NCBI GenBank assembly: GCA_963705525.1
Contig: CAVPJW010000006.1
Span: forward strand, 1 to 64,000
DNA from: CAVPJW01 sp963705525
Lineage (GTDB): Bacteria > Acidobacteriota > Vicinamibacteria > Vicinamibacterales > CAVPJW01
Direction of reading: 5' to 3'
Length of the DNA stretch: 64,000 nucleotides
This document shows positions 1 to 8,553 of the stretch, piece by piece. The position numbers and the translations under genes were made by a program. Every line of letters begins with the position of its first letter. The stretch's first letter is position 1. A model generated the notes under the pieces. It saw nothing but the letters and a program-made list of their open reading frames with translations, made no database searches and had not been told where the DNA came from.

Positions 1-65
1 GCGTCGGGGCAGTTCGTCAAGCGCCCGAACTCTGCGCACAAACGCTGTCGAGCGACTGCGCTCAT

Positions 66-593
66 GTGATTCCCGCGGCGAGCCGAGACGCGTACCGGCG
101 ACTCTACGCTCACTTCGTCGAGAAGGAGTTCCACTGTGCCCATGCAGTCGTGCAGCAGGTGCGCCACATGAACCGCGTGAGCCAGGACGTACTCGACGCC
201 ACGGCCCCCTTCATTGGCGGAACAGTCTTGAAGGGCATGACGTGCAGCGCGTTGACGGCTGGCGTGATGGCGCTCGGCGTGGCTCTTGGTGAGATCGAAC
301 GCAGTCGCCTGCGTGTGCTGCGAATGATCGGCAAGATGGCCGCTGACGGTGACGCGTTTGCTGACGACGTGAACAAGTTCAATCGGACCATGAATCTCGG
401 CCACCAGTTGGCGAAGTGGTTCGCCGACGCATTCGGGAGCACGCAATGCCACGTCGTAACGGGGTGTGATTTCTCGACGACCGTGGGAGTGAACCAGTAC
501 ATCGACAGCGACGGCGTGGCACGATGTCAGGTGATTGCGCGGCAGGTCGCAGCCAGAGTGGAACGAATGATCGACTCAGCGGTCTCTAGCTGA
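66..593 (+). CDS. C_GCAxxG_C_C family redox protein
   Basis: Small protein of the C_GCAxxG_C_C family, a putative redox-active cysteine family of unknown substrate. Cysteines lie at residues 24 (in HCAHAV), 60 (in KGMTCSALTAG), 128, 134 and 154, matching the family order C - GCAxxG-like - C - C. The alanine-rich central helix after Cys60 is typical. The GTG at 66 has no clear ribosome binding site. The same frame stays open back to base 3 with further cysteines, so the real start may lie left of the window and the listed start is the least certain part. Family assignment is from the motif; function is not known. Confidence 0.7.
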   Translation: MIPAASRDAYRRLYAHFVEKEFHCAHAVVQQVRHMNRVSQDVLDATAPFIGGTVLKGMTCSALTAGVMALGVALGEIERSRLRVLRMIGKMAADGDAFADDVNKFNRTMNLGHQLAKWFADAFGSTQCHVVTGCDFSTTVGVNQYIDSDGVARCQVIARQVAARVERMIDSAVSS

Positions 594-783
594 ATGTTCC
601 TATCTCGCGCGCCCGTAAGTGATCGCCGAGGATTAGCAGGTCTGACACAGTTTCCCCCGACCAATTTGTCTCGCTCGCTCGCAAGCTGCTGATTCCAATG
701 ACTTATGCTGCAGAACGCTAGGACGTCGCGGCAACTTCTGCGATAATCGCGTTCGGACCGCTCGTAACCCGTTGATTCTAAGC

Positions 784-873
784 GGAGAGATGTCCGAGTG
801 GTTGAAGGAGCACGCTTGGAAAGCGTGTGTAGGGGAAACTCTACCGTGGGTTCGAATCCCACTCTCTCCGCCA
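784..873 (+). tRNA. tRNA-Ser (anticodon GGA)
   Basis: Complete class II tRNA. The acceptor stem GGAGAGA (784-790) pairs with TCTCTCC (863-869), followed by discriminator G and an encoded CCA at 871-873. The anticodon stem CACGC/GCGTG closes a loop with GGA at 818-820. A long variable arm follows, and the T arm has GGTTCGAATCC. It reads UCC/UCU serine codons. Confidence 0.97.
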
Positions 874-950
874 GCTCCCTCGCCTTCGACTCGGTCGTTG
901 CCGGTTCGAGTTGTCGTCAGGCCACCGCGCGGCTCGCGCCGCAACTCGGC

Positions 951-972
951 TCGAATCCCACTCTCTCCGCCA
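951..972 (+). repeat. Duplicate of tRNA-Ser 3' end (att-like)
   Basis: These 22 bases repeat exactly the last 22 bases of the tRNA-Ser gene (852-873), from the T-loop TCGAATCC through the encoded CCA, 99 bp downstream. Tyrosine integrases commonly use tRNA 3' ends as attachment sites and leave such copies. Nothing sizeable lies between the two copies, so this is probably the scar of a lost element. Confidence 0.6.
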
Positions 973-1267
973 CCCCAATACGCGTAACTACATCAATGAC
1001 GGGCAGGGTGGGGTGATTTCAGTCTGGAACTTCACTTAGGAGCACGCGACCGCTCCGTCTACTTCAGGCCCAGTTTCTTTCCAGCACCCAACAGAGAGAT
1101 CGATGCACGAATGCGCCTGACGCGCGTTTCCGGTCGTTTGGCTGTACGAATCCAAACCACGAAGTCACGCCGGTGCCAGCTCCCGGAAGAACTTCCACGC
1201 GCTGTGAATTCGCCTATGACTGTGGATGGAAGTAGGGCTGACGCGCCCGTCGCCGACGGTCAATGGC
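973..1267. other. Gene-free stretch after tRNA-Ser
   Basis: About 295 bases between the tRNA 3'-end copy and the 3' end of the convergent hydrolase gene. I see no convincing ribosome binding site, conserved protein segment or hairpin with a T tract here. Confidence 0.5.
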
Positions 1268-2615
1268 TCACTGTGGTGCAAGATCCTTCAACAGGTACAT
1301 GGCCGAGGACAGGTAATAGTTTCGGGCGATGGCGTTGATCTGACGCTGGCCGAGTTCAATCAGCGCCTGGGCCTTGATCCTCTTCCCGCCCACGTTCGTG
1401 CTGTCGATGGCCAGCACATAGTCGGCGAGTTCGGCGGCCCATTTGAACTCGCCCGCGGCCAGTGCCTCGCGCCCGCGTGCCAATGCCTGGTCGGGTCCAC
1501 CGATCAGGCCGACCAGCTTTGCAGCGCGCTCCTTCTCCGGAAGGGGAAACAGATTCGTGGCGTTTCCGTCGAACCAGCCCACGCGGTCTGCGAAGATGCC
1601 CCGCACGGTCCACTCGACCCCGCCATAGAACTCCTGTAGATATGGGTTCTCCGCCAGGTGGGGCGGAAGCTTCACGTGCTGCACCAATTCGTCGGGGCGC
1701 TCGCCTTGCCTCATGCCCTGGAGCGTCTGGTCCAGAATGGACTTGATGCCGTCGCGGTACGCCGTGAGCGCGGCGCGCGCAGCGGCGCCACCCATGACGG
1801 GTCGCGTGTGGCTCGGCACCACGTGCTCCGGTCCCAGCTCGATCAGTCTTCTCGAGACTGGCGATCCAGTCCTCGGGAGTACGCAGCCGCGCGCCACGGA
1901 TAGGGCTGATGTTCGGGAACGCGCGCAAGAAGTCGTCACCGGGCATCAGGACTCGCTTCTCAGGCAGCCAGATCGAGATCGCGTCCATCGTCTCGCCGGG
2001 CGTGTACAGGAGCTCCAGTCGCACGCCGGCAACCGTCAGCGAGAATTGGTCGCCGCTGAACGTACGCGTGGGCGGCAGGTAGCCTTCCCGAGTGGGAGGC
2101 GTGACCCGCCCATATTCCATTTGAACGCCCGCGTTGATGTACAGCGAGTCCGGCAGCGCCATACCGAACTGGTCGCCGCCATCGCGCCCGGCGCGGCCGA
2201 GGTCCGGCACCGCCTCGAGGAGCCGCTGATGGCTGTAGATGTCAGGATTATCGTTTCCGGCAAACACACGCGCACCGCCGGTATGGTCCGGGTGGGAGTG
2301 GGTGTAGATGATCGCGCGCACCGGCACGCCGAGGAGATTCCCGAACGCGGTCCTGATGGCGCGCGCCGCCACCGGGTCGGTGGAGGTATCCACGACGATC
2401 GACCCGCTGTCGCCTTGGATCAGGATCACATTGCTTGCTGAGTAACCAACGGCCACGTACACGCCGTCCGTCACCCGGATCACTTCCTTGCGGAACTCGT
2501 TCGACTGTGCCCGTAATTTCTCGCGGCCGGCGTAATCCTGGGCCGCCGCAGAAATGCACCAGGCGAAGAGCATCGTTACCGCCAGTGCCGATGTCCGACA
2601 GGTCGAACCCCGCAT
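1268..2615 (-). CDS. MBL-fold alkylsulfatase-like hydrolase (frameshifted)
   Basis: Exported metallo-beta-lactamase-fold enzyme related to linear alkyl sulfatases. An N-terminal signal peptide (about residues 1-26, ending AAAQ) precedes the zinc-binding HSHPDH motif at residues 106-111. The C-terminal part resembles the alkylsulfatase dimerisation domain (EFYGGVEWTVRG, then GWFDGNATNLFPL). The frame starting at 2615 matches only to about residue 255 (DWIASLEK). The homologous continuation (LIELGPEHVVPSHTRP) is in the next frame and runs to a TGA at 1268. The change lies near 1850 and corresponds to one extra base in a GAGAAGACTG run. Rejoined length is about 445 residues. Substrate is inferred only at family level. 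Confidence 0.72.
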
Positions 2616-2773
2616 CTGCGGTCCTCCCGGTTCCAGGTCAGATCACTCGCGCGGCGCACGCGTCAGCCGCTTGGCTCTCGTCGATCGCCCGATCTAGGCT
2701 TCACGACAGAGACTCGTAAGTCAGATAATGATAAGTCGCATTGCGGCTATCAGAGCCGTCCACTGGAGGTAGC

Positions 2774-3202
2774 GTGCTCGATGAGCAGGCCGCAGCGAAC
2801 GACGTCTTCAATCGAACGGTGTTTGCGCGTGCACGTCGGCTGTGCCTGTCACTGCCGGGGACCACGGAGACGTGGTCGTGGAGACACCCGAGTTTTCGAG
2901 CCGCGGGAAAGGCGTTCTGCGCCTTCGAGCTCATCAAAGGGCGCCCGTCGCTCGCGTTCAGGTTGCCCGCCAGCGAGATCGAAAAGTTGGTGGCGTCCGA
3001 TCTCGGATTCGCGACGCCGTACGGGCGCGGCCAGTGGGCGAGCGTGTGGGTCGATGGTGACGTCGATTGGAAGAAGGTGCAGTCTCTCGTCCGTCTGAGC
3101 TACGGGCGCCTCACGCACGAGCGGCTGCCGCGGATGCGGGTCTCACGATTGCGGACGAAGAGGAAACCTGTCGCCAGGAGCGTTGCCAAACCGCGTCGAT
3201 GA
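2774..3202 (+). CDS. MmcQ/YjbR family protein
   Basis: About 142 residues of the MmcQ/YjbR fold, a small domain often annotated as DNA-binding but of uncertain role. Typical features are the LSLPGTTETWSWRHPSF segment, then GKAFCAFELIKGRPSLAFRL and the tryptophan-rich WASVWVDGDVDWKKV region. The C-terminus is a basic, arginine-rich tail that could contact nucleic acid. GTG at 2774 is chosen because GGAGGT lies just upstream (2765-2770), although the spacing is short; an in-frame TTG at 2741 is the alternative. The gene converges on the membrane protein that follows. Confidence 0.7.
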   Translation: MLDEQAAANDVFNRTVFARARRLCLSLPGTTETWSWRHPSFRAAGKAFCAFELIKGRPSLAFRLPASEIEKLVASDLGFATPYGRGQWASVWVDGDVDWKKVQSLVRLSYGRLTHERLPRMRVSRLRTKRKPVARSVAKPRR

Positions 3203-3228
3203 GCCAGCAGCAGAATTCCCGCTCCTGA

Positions 3229-3863
3229 TCAGGCCATCGCCACCGTCACAACACCCGTCACGATCAACGCCACTGCCCATACCAGATCGAGATTGATCCA
3301 CGCCTTGCGCAGGAGTCCGACGCCGAGTTTCTCGAACACCACGATCGCGATCGCCGCGCTCACCGCAAGGTAACCCGCGCTGTGGACGAGAGTCGCCGAC
3401 AGGACTGACGCGGCCCCCGCTCCAGCCCCGTGCGCGCCGCACAGTGTTTCCGCCGCCGAGCCCAGCACGAGGGGCAGCACCATCAGTCCCGCGCCGTGCG
3501 CGGAGGCCATGAGAAACGACCACACGGTGAGATCCTTCATCCCGACTTGCATTCCCACCCAACGCGGGTGGCCGTGCCGGAAGAAGCGAGAAACTCCCAG
3601 CAACAGGAGTATCCCGCCACCACCCACTGAATCGCCTTGAGCGGCACGACCGCGCCGGCCATCGCCGCGACGAGGACAGCCGCCGCGATCGCCAGGCCGT
3701 GTCCCAGCGCAAGCGGCAGCATGGCGCGATACACGGCGGCGCGGCGGCGCTCCTGCATGCCGAGCGCCACCGCGAACAGCCATCCCATTCCCGGGTTGAC
3801 GCCGTGGAAGGCGCCGAGGGCCAGGAGTCCCGCCCAGGACCAGTTCATCGCGTCCGCCATCAT
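3229..3863 (-). CDS. Polytopic membrane protein, NicO/HupE-like (frameshifted)
   Basis: Integral membrane protein of about 210 residues with roughly six hydrophobic helices. The first half (start ATG 3863) carries the histidine-containing segment LGAFHGVNPGMGWLFAVALG. The second half, in another frame, carries a second histidine segment (ASAHGAGLMVLPLVLG) and ends VTGVVTVAMA. The halves join near 3606 at WVVAG/ILLLLGVSRFF, so a single frameshift splits one gene. Paired histidine helices recall metal permeases of the HupE/NicO kind, but I cannot name a family with confidence. It lies 5 bp downstream of the selenium-binding protein gene on the same strand and is probably cotranscribed. Confidence 0.55.
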
Positions 3864-3868
3864 CCACC

Positions 3869-5279
3869 TCAGGCGAAGCAGTACGAGTCGGATGACGAGT
3901 CGCCGCCCTGGAGCCTCACCTGATGAGGACGATGACCCTCGGTCTCCAGCAGGAACTTCTCGTCGAGCGCCATCCCACCCTTCGGATCCACGTTCGCCAT
4001 CGCCATCCAGCCCTTGACGCCGTCGGGATAGAACTGCTCGTCCCAGCTCCGGTACAGCGAGTTGGTGACATACACGCGACGCCCGTCACGGCTGACTTCG
4101 ACCATCTGCGGGCCGCCGTTGAGCGCCTTCGTCGGCCGGCTCGGATGCGCGGTGCGCTGCACGATGCCACCGAGCTTTACGCTGCCGGTCAGCACGGGGT
4201 TGTTCGGATCGGAAACGTCGTACTGCTGAAGCTCGCCGGTGCCCCAGCAGGACACATACAGGAAACGATCGTCGAGCGACAGATTGATGTCGGTCACGAG
4301 CGGCGGCACTGCGCCAAATCCCTTCAAAAGAGCGGGGAGGTCTGTCCGCCGCGGCCGGCTGCGCCGGAATCTCGATGACCTTGCGAATCTTCCACTGGCC
4401 GTTGCCATTCCCGCCCTCGCGGTGCCACAGCCAGATAGACGATGAGAGATCTTTGAGCGAGGTGACCACGCCCACGAAGCCGTAGGTCTCCGTCGGATTG
4501 TGCGAGGGGCGGAGCTCCAGCGCCATCTGCTGTTCGGCGCCCAGATCGAGCACCTGCTGGTGCGTGCGCTTGCGAAGGTCCCACACGTGCAGCGCGTGGC
4601 CGTACTTGCCGGCCATCAGCAGTTCGGGGTTCACGCCTCCTTCGACCATGTCCGGCGTGCCCCACTCGCTCGTGATCATCGTGTCGTGGCCGAGGTGCCA
4701 CCAGAAATCGTACGCCAGGTACTGCGGCCCGCGATCCGCTTCCCACGGCCCGCGGATATCGAACGTCTCAGCGTCCATGACGAAGATTCCGCCTGGCCCT
4801 TTGCCTTCTGCCGAGCCGAGCCCGTTCATGTAGATTCCGTCGGGACCGCAGTGCGACGTGTGCGGACGGCTGTAACCCGTGCGCTTCATCACCTCGCCGG
4901 GCTCGATGGTCTTCACGAGTTCCGGCTTGCGTGGATCGGGTTTGGTGTCCAGGACGTAGATGCGCGACGAACGCAGGCCGGGCACCACCAGGTAGCGCCG
5001 CTCCATGTGCGGGTGCGGCGAGTACGGGCAAAGACACGAGCTGCACGCATTCCATCCGAAGTGGTGCAGTTCGTCGCCGGTGCCGGGCATGTCCAGCTGG
5101 CTGATGACCCGCCCATAGCTCTTGGAGGTGGAATCCAGGTCCACGACGGCCATGGCATCGGACTTCTGTGGATTGGCGTTGAGCATGGCGACATACGCCA
5201 GCTTTTCGGGCGCGGCCATCATGGCCATGTTGGCCGACGGATAGAAGCTCTGATCGGGAGTCAGTCTTGGCATTGCCAT
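3869..5279 (-). CDS. Selenium-binding protein / methanethiol oxidase family (frameshifted)
   Basis: Homologue of the SBP56 / selenium-binding protein 1 family, whose bacterial and human members oxidise methanethiol to formaldehyde, H2S and H2O2. Diagnostic segments are HHFGWNACSSCLCPYSPHPH (CSSC motif), SRPHTSHCGPDG, DFWWHLGHDTMITSEWGTPD and, in the second frame, DRFLYVSCWGTGELQQYDVS and the terminal HPHQVRLQGGD-like segment (here RPHQVRLQGGD). The start frame (5279) holds to about residue 345. The rest is in the neighbouring frame, entering near 4330-4345 and ending at 3869. Rejoined length is about 470 residues, normal for the family. No export signal is evident at the chosen start. Confidence 0.85.
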
Positions 5280-5429
5280 TTCTCCTTCTGCTTTGCTGAC
5301 GACCGCCCGTCATGCGTAGAATGTCGAACGCCGCAAGCGGAACGACCGTCGATCGTGCAGCTATTAGACCAGCGAGGGACCCCCCGCGGTCCTTTAGCGA
5401 CTGTGTACGGCTTCTGAATTTTTTCTGAA

Positions 5430-6671
5430 ATGCCCCCGGACCCGAGCCCGGTCTATGAATTCGGCGCGTTCCGGCTGGATGTCGGCGAGCGGCGGCTGCT
5501 CTGCCATGGCCGGGCCATTCCCTTGACGACGAAGGTGTTCGACACGCTGCGGGTGCTGGTGGAGCGTTCGGGCCGCCTGCTTACCAAGGACGAGCTCATG
5601 CAGAGCATCTGGCCAGACAGCGTCGTCGAGGAAAACAACCTCAACCACAATATCTCCGTCCTGCGGCGAGCGCTGGGCGAACAAGCGACCGGTCAGGGCT
5701 CCATCGAGACGGTGCCCCGCGTCGGCTACCGGTTCGTGGCCGAAGTGAAGCAGTCGGGGTCCGCCCCTCGAATACCCGAAGCCGCACCGCCGGTGGCTCC
5801 CTCCCGTACGCTGCGCCAGGAAATTCGCTTCTGCACGTCAGCCGACGGCACACGGATCGCCTACTCTACCGTCGGCAGCGGCCCGCCCCTAGTGAAAACG
5901 GCGAACTGGCTCAACCACCTCGAGAGCGAGTGGGACAGCCCAGTGTGGAAGCACTGGATTGCCGAGATCTCGAAGCGGCACCTGTTCGTCCGCTACGACG
6001 AACGCGGCTGCGGCCTTTCGGATTGGAACGTCCAGGACATCTCGTTCGACGCGTGGGTCCGTGATCAGGAGACCGTGGTGGCCGCGCTCGGCGTGGAACG
6101 CTTCGCGCTCCTCGGCATCTCGCAGGGTGGAGCGGTGGCGGCAACGTATGCGGCGCGGCATCCCGAGCGCGTCAGCCACCTGATTCTGTACGGCGCCTAC
6201 GCGCGCGGCTGGCAGTTACGCGACGATGTGCAGGATGTTGAGGCCCGAAGCGCGCTCGTCAAACTGGTGCGACTCGGTTGGGGCAGGAACAATGCCGCCT
6301 TCCGGCAGATGTACACGGCGCGCTTCATGCCCGATGCCGGCGCCGAGCAGATGGAATGGTTCAACGATCTTCAGCGGATCTCGGCTACGCCGGAGAACGC
6401 CGCGCGCTTCATGGAAGAGTTCTCGCGCGTGGACGTGCGGCCGATACTCGCCGACATCCGGGTGCCCACTATCGTCTTCCACTGCCAGGACGACGGAGTC
6501 GTTCCGTTCAACGAAGGCCGCCTGCTCGCGGCCGGCATCCCTGGAGCGAAGTTCGTGCCTCTGCCCAGCCGCAATCACCTGGTGCTCGAGCACGAGCCGG
6601 CCTGGACAATCTTTCTGCGAGAGCTGGGCGCATTCGTCGGCTGGCCGGAAGAATCCCTCGTTTCACAGTAA
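5430..6671 (+). CDS. Winged-helix DNA-binding domain fused to alpha/beta hydrolase
   Basis: 413-residue two-domain protein. Residues about 7-106 form an OmpR/CadC-type winged helix (LTTKVFDTLRVLVERSGRLL, DELMQSIWPDSVVEENNLNH, and the wing segment VPRVGYRFVAEV). Residues about 130-405 form an alpha/beta hydrolase with nucleophile Ser231 in GISQGG, a probable acid in CQDDGVVPF and a histidine in SRNHLVLEH. A proline-rich linker joins them. There is no receiver or membrane segment, so the hydrolase part may act as a small-molecule sensor or as an enzyme under its own DNA-binding domain; that is inference. It is transcribed divergently from the selenium-binding protein gene across 150 bp, so it could regulate it. 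Confidence 0.85.
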   Translation: MPPDPSPVYEFGAFRLDVGERRLLCHGRAIPLTTKVFDTLRVLVERSGRLLTKDELMQSIWPDSVVEENNLNHNISVLRRALGEQATGQGSIETVPRVGYRFVAEVKQSGSAPRIPEAAPPVAPSRTLRQEIRFCTSADGTRIAYSTVGSGPPLVKTANWLNHLESEWDSPVWKHWIAEISKRHLFVRYDERGCGLSDWNVQDISFDAWVRDQETVVAALGVERFALLGISQGGAVAATYAARHPERVSHLILYGAYARGWQLRDDVQDVEARSALVKLVRLGWGRNNAAFRQMYTARFMPDAGAEQMEWFNDLQRISATPENAARFMEEFSRVDVRPILADIRVPTIVFHCQDDGVVPFNEGRLLAAGIPGAKFVPLPSRNHLVLEHEPAWTIFLRELGAFVGWPEESLVSQ

Positions 6672-6805
6672 TCGATCGCTGGCGCTCCCTTCGGCTGTTT
6701 TGAGAGCGAAACAGATGGCGCTGTCCGTCTATCCTGGGTGGGCGGCGCCATGAGGTCTAGTCGAGCGATTTTCGCGCTGCAAAATTGAGCGAGGAGGAGC
6801 CGGTC

Positions 6806-7753
6806 ATGCCCGACTACGTGATCTGCGCGCGGAACACCAAGGGCAAGAAGTTCGGCAACGAGCCGGCTCCGTCTACTTACCTGTTCGTGCCCGACGGAGC
6901 GCTGCCGTCAACCGACCACGCCGTTTCCCGCACCAGGTGGGCGACGCGCGTGCTGGCGGAAGCTCGAAAGGACGTGCCGCGCGGCGGGATGGGTAACATC
7001 CTCGTGTTCGTCCACGGCTACAACAACAGCCAGAGCATCGTCATGGAGCGCCACAGGCGGCTTCGTGACGATCTCGCGGCCGGCGGTTTTCAAGGTGTTG
7101 TGATCAGCTTCGACTGGCCGAGCGACGACAAGGGACTCTTCTACCTCGAGGATCTGGCCGACGCCAACGAGAGCGCGATTCAACTGGTAGCCGACGGCAT
7201 CGCGCTCCTCGCCGAGTACCAGGTGCCGGAATGCAAGGTCAATATTCACCTACTGGCTCATTCAATGGGCGCGTACGTCACGCGCGAGGCGTTCACGGCC
7301 GCCGACGACGCCGACGACCTGACGGGCAAGACGTGGTACACGAGCCAGGTGCTCCTGATCGCGGCCGACATCTCGAGCGGCTCGCTGAGCGAAGGCGAGC
7401 ATCGCACGAGCGGGCTCTATCGCAACTGCACGCGCCTGACGTGCTACTCCAATCGACACGACGACGTCCTTGCGCTGTCGAGCGCCAAAAGAGCGGGTCT
7501 GAGGCCGCGAGCCGGACGTGTGGGGCTGCCGGACAACGCACCGCAGAAGGCGGTCAACGTCGATTGCGGGGATTATTGGACGACGATTCCGGCAAGCCAG
7601 AAAGCCATCGGCAACCGGGAGCACTCCTGGCACATAGGCGATCCGGTGTTCACAAAGGACATGGTCGACACCTTGAACGGCGTGGACCGGCAGGTCATGG
7701 TGACGCGCGAGATGCTCGCGACGAATCGCTTCAGACTGATTCGACCCGCATAG
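6806..7753 (+). CDS. DUF900 family alpha/beta hydrolase
   Basis: Cytoplasmic alpha/beta hydrolase of the DUF900 type, about 315 residues. The oxyanion segment NILVFVHGYNNS is followed by the nucleophile elbow HLLAHSMGAYV (Ser in AHSMG) and a histidine near the C-terminus (EHSWHIGDPVF). ATG at 6806 is preferred over the upstream TTG at 6785 because GAGGAGG (6791-6799) sits at proper spacing. Substrate is unknown; relatives are annotated as esterases or lipases. It converges with the small gene that follows. Confidence 0.75.
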   Translation: MPDYVICARNTKGKKFGNEPAPSTYLFVPDGALPSTDHAVSRTRWATRVLAEARKDVPRGGMGNILVFVHGYNNSQSIVMERHRRLRDDLAAGGFQGVVISFDWPSDDKGLFYLEDLADANESAIQLVADGIALLAEYQVPECKVNIHLLAHSMGAYVTREAFTAADDADDLTGKTWYTSQVLLIAADISSGSLSEGEHRTSGLYRNCTRLTCYSNRHDDVLALSSAKRAGLRPRAGRVGLPDNAPQKAVNVDCGDYWTTIPASQKAIGNREHSWHIGDPVFTKDMVDTLNGVDRQVMVTREMLATNRFRLIRPA

Positions 7754-7756
7754 ATC

Positions 7757-7978
7757 TCACACCAGCTTTTTCGGCAGGAGCGCGTTCATCTTCGTGATGA
7801 GCGGGTAGAACCCCAGGCCTGTCTGTTCTGCAACGGAGTGCGGCGTGATTGCCCCGAGCTTCATGCCCTTGCCCTGCGCTTCGGCGATGATCTTCGAGAA
7901 CCTCGAGAGCTGTTCGCGGTCGTAGTCGAGATCGTGGTTGAACGTCCACGCTTCATGGCACTCTCTCCTCGGCCTCAT
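7757..7978 (-). CDS. Small hypothetical protein or gene remnant
   Basis: 73-residue frame whose ATG overlaps the stop codon of the upstream crystallin-like gene (ATGA), suggesting translational coupling. A strong AGGAGAGAG ribosome binding site with an ATG at 7957 lies just inside but in a different frame, so a frame error near the start is possible. The product is charged, mostly helical (DREQLSRFSKIIAEAQGKG), with a hydrophobic end. I recognise no family. It could be a remnant of the C-terminus of a larger enzyme. Confidence 0.35.
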   Translation of the reverse strand: MRPRRECHEAWTFNHDLDYDREQLSRFSKIIAEAQGKGMKLGAITPHSVAEQTGLGFYPLITKMNALLPKKLV

Positions 7979-8355
7979 TGAGACCGGACAACACGAATCG
8001 AAGAAATGCAGTCGTCCCATTCGTCACCGCACGGGCCTCGCACGTTGTGGAGGTTCGGCAGATCGCTCGTTATCACCAGCGCGGCGCCGAGAAAGTTCGG
8101 ATCTTCGTAAATCGTGGCGCTCCATCCCGGCTGAACGCGGATCGAGGATGCGCAGTTGTCCCAGGTCATGCACGGACCGCCGAGCGCGAGAAAGTCCCGC
8201 TCGTCTGCTCCGAACGTTCGGGCGATGCCGTCGAAATTCGTGTGTTCGAAAATGGTGACGCCTTCGAGCGAGCCGGACGGGTTGGTCGGTCCACTGCAGG
8301 CGGCGAGCCACGTCGTGGCCAACGTGATGGAGACGAGCTGACGAAGCCTCGTCAT
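7975..8355 (-). CDS. Beta/gamma-crystallin-like lipoprotein
   Basis: 126-residue predicted lipoprotein. ATG at 8355 follows GGAGGTC. A hydrophobic signal ends in the lipobox LAAC, so the mature protein would be lipidated on that cysteine. The rest is two related repeats, each beginning with a VTIFEHTNFDG-like or ATIYEDPNFLG strand and ending in a D/N-C-x-SSIRV motif. These are the Greek-key units of beta/gamma-crystallins, many of which bind calcium. Paired cysteines in each repeat (GPC and NC/DC) could form disulphides. Upstream in-frame codons are not supported as a start. Confidence 0.7.
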   Translation of the reverse strand: MTRLRQLVSITLATTWLAACSGPTNPSGSLEGVTIFEHTNFDGIARTFGADERDFLALGGPCMTWDNCASSIRVQPGWSATIYEDPNFLGAALVITSDLPNLHNVRGPCGDEWDDCISSIRVVRSQ

Positions 8356-8553
8356 AGGCGACCTCCTGTGTCGCGCTGGCGTTCGCATCATATCAGAACG
8401 TCCTCGACGGTCGCGTTGACACGCCTCAGCCCCGGGCCTATGCTGCGCGAGCCATGACACGACTCAATCTTCGCGCAGTCCTGCTGTCGCTCGTCTTCGG
8501 CTCGACGGCGCTGACAATCTTTCTGTACGCCGCAACCGCCGGCTCGGTACGAC

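Noticed and set aside
110..502. Open frames antisense to the C_GCAxxG gene and many other long frames opposite clear genes
   Set aside because: High-GC coding sequence produces long shadow frames. These have no family motif, no ribosome binding site and overlap well-supported genes.
527..944. Antisense frames across tRNA-Ser reading GFEPT / GIRTH-like peptides
   Set aside because: These peptides are the known mistranslation of tRNA T arms, not proteins.
1111..1639. Plus-strand frames over the 3' end of the alkylsulfatase-like gene
   Set aside because: Opposite to a gene with clear homology; no start signal.
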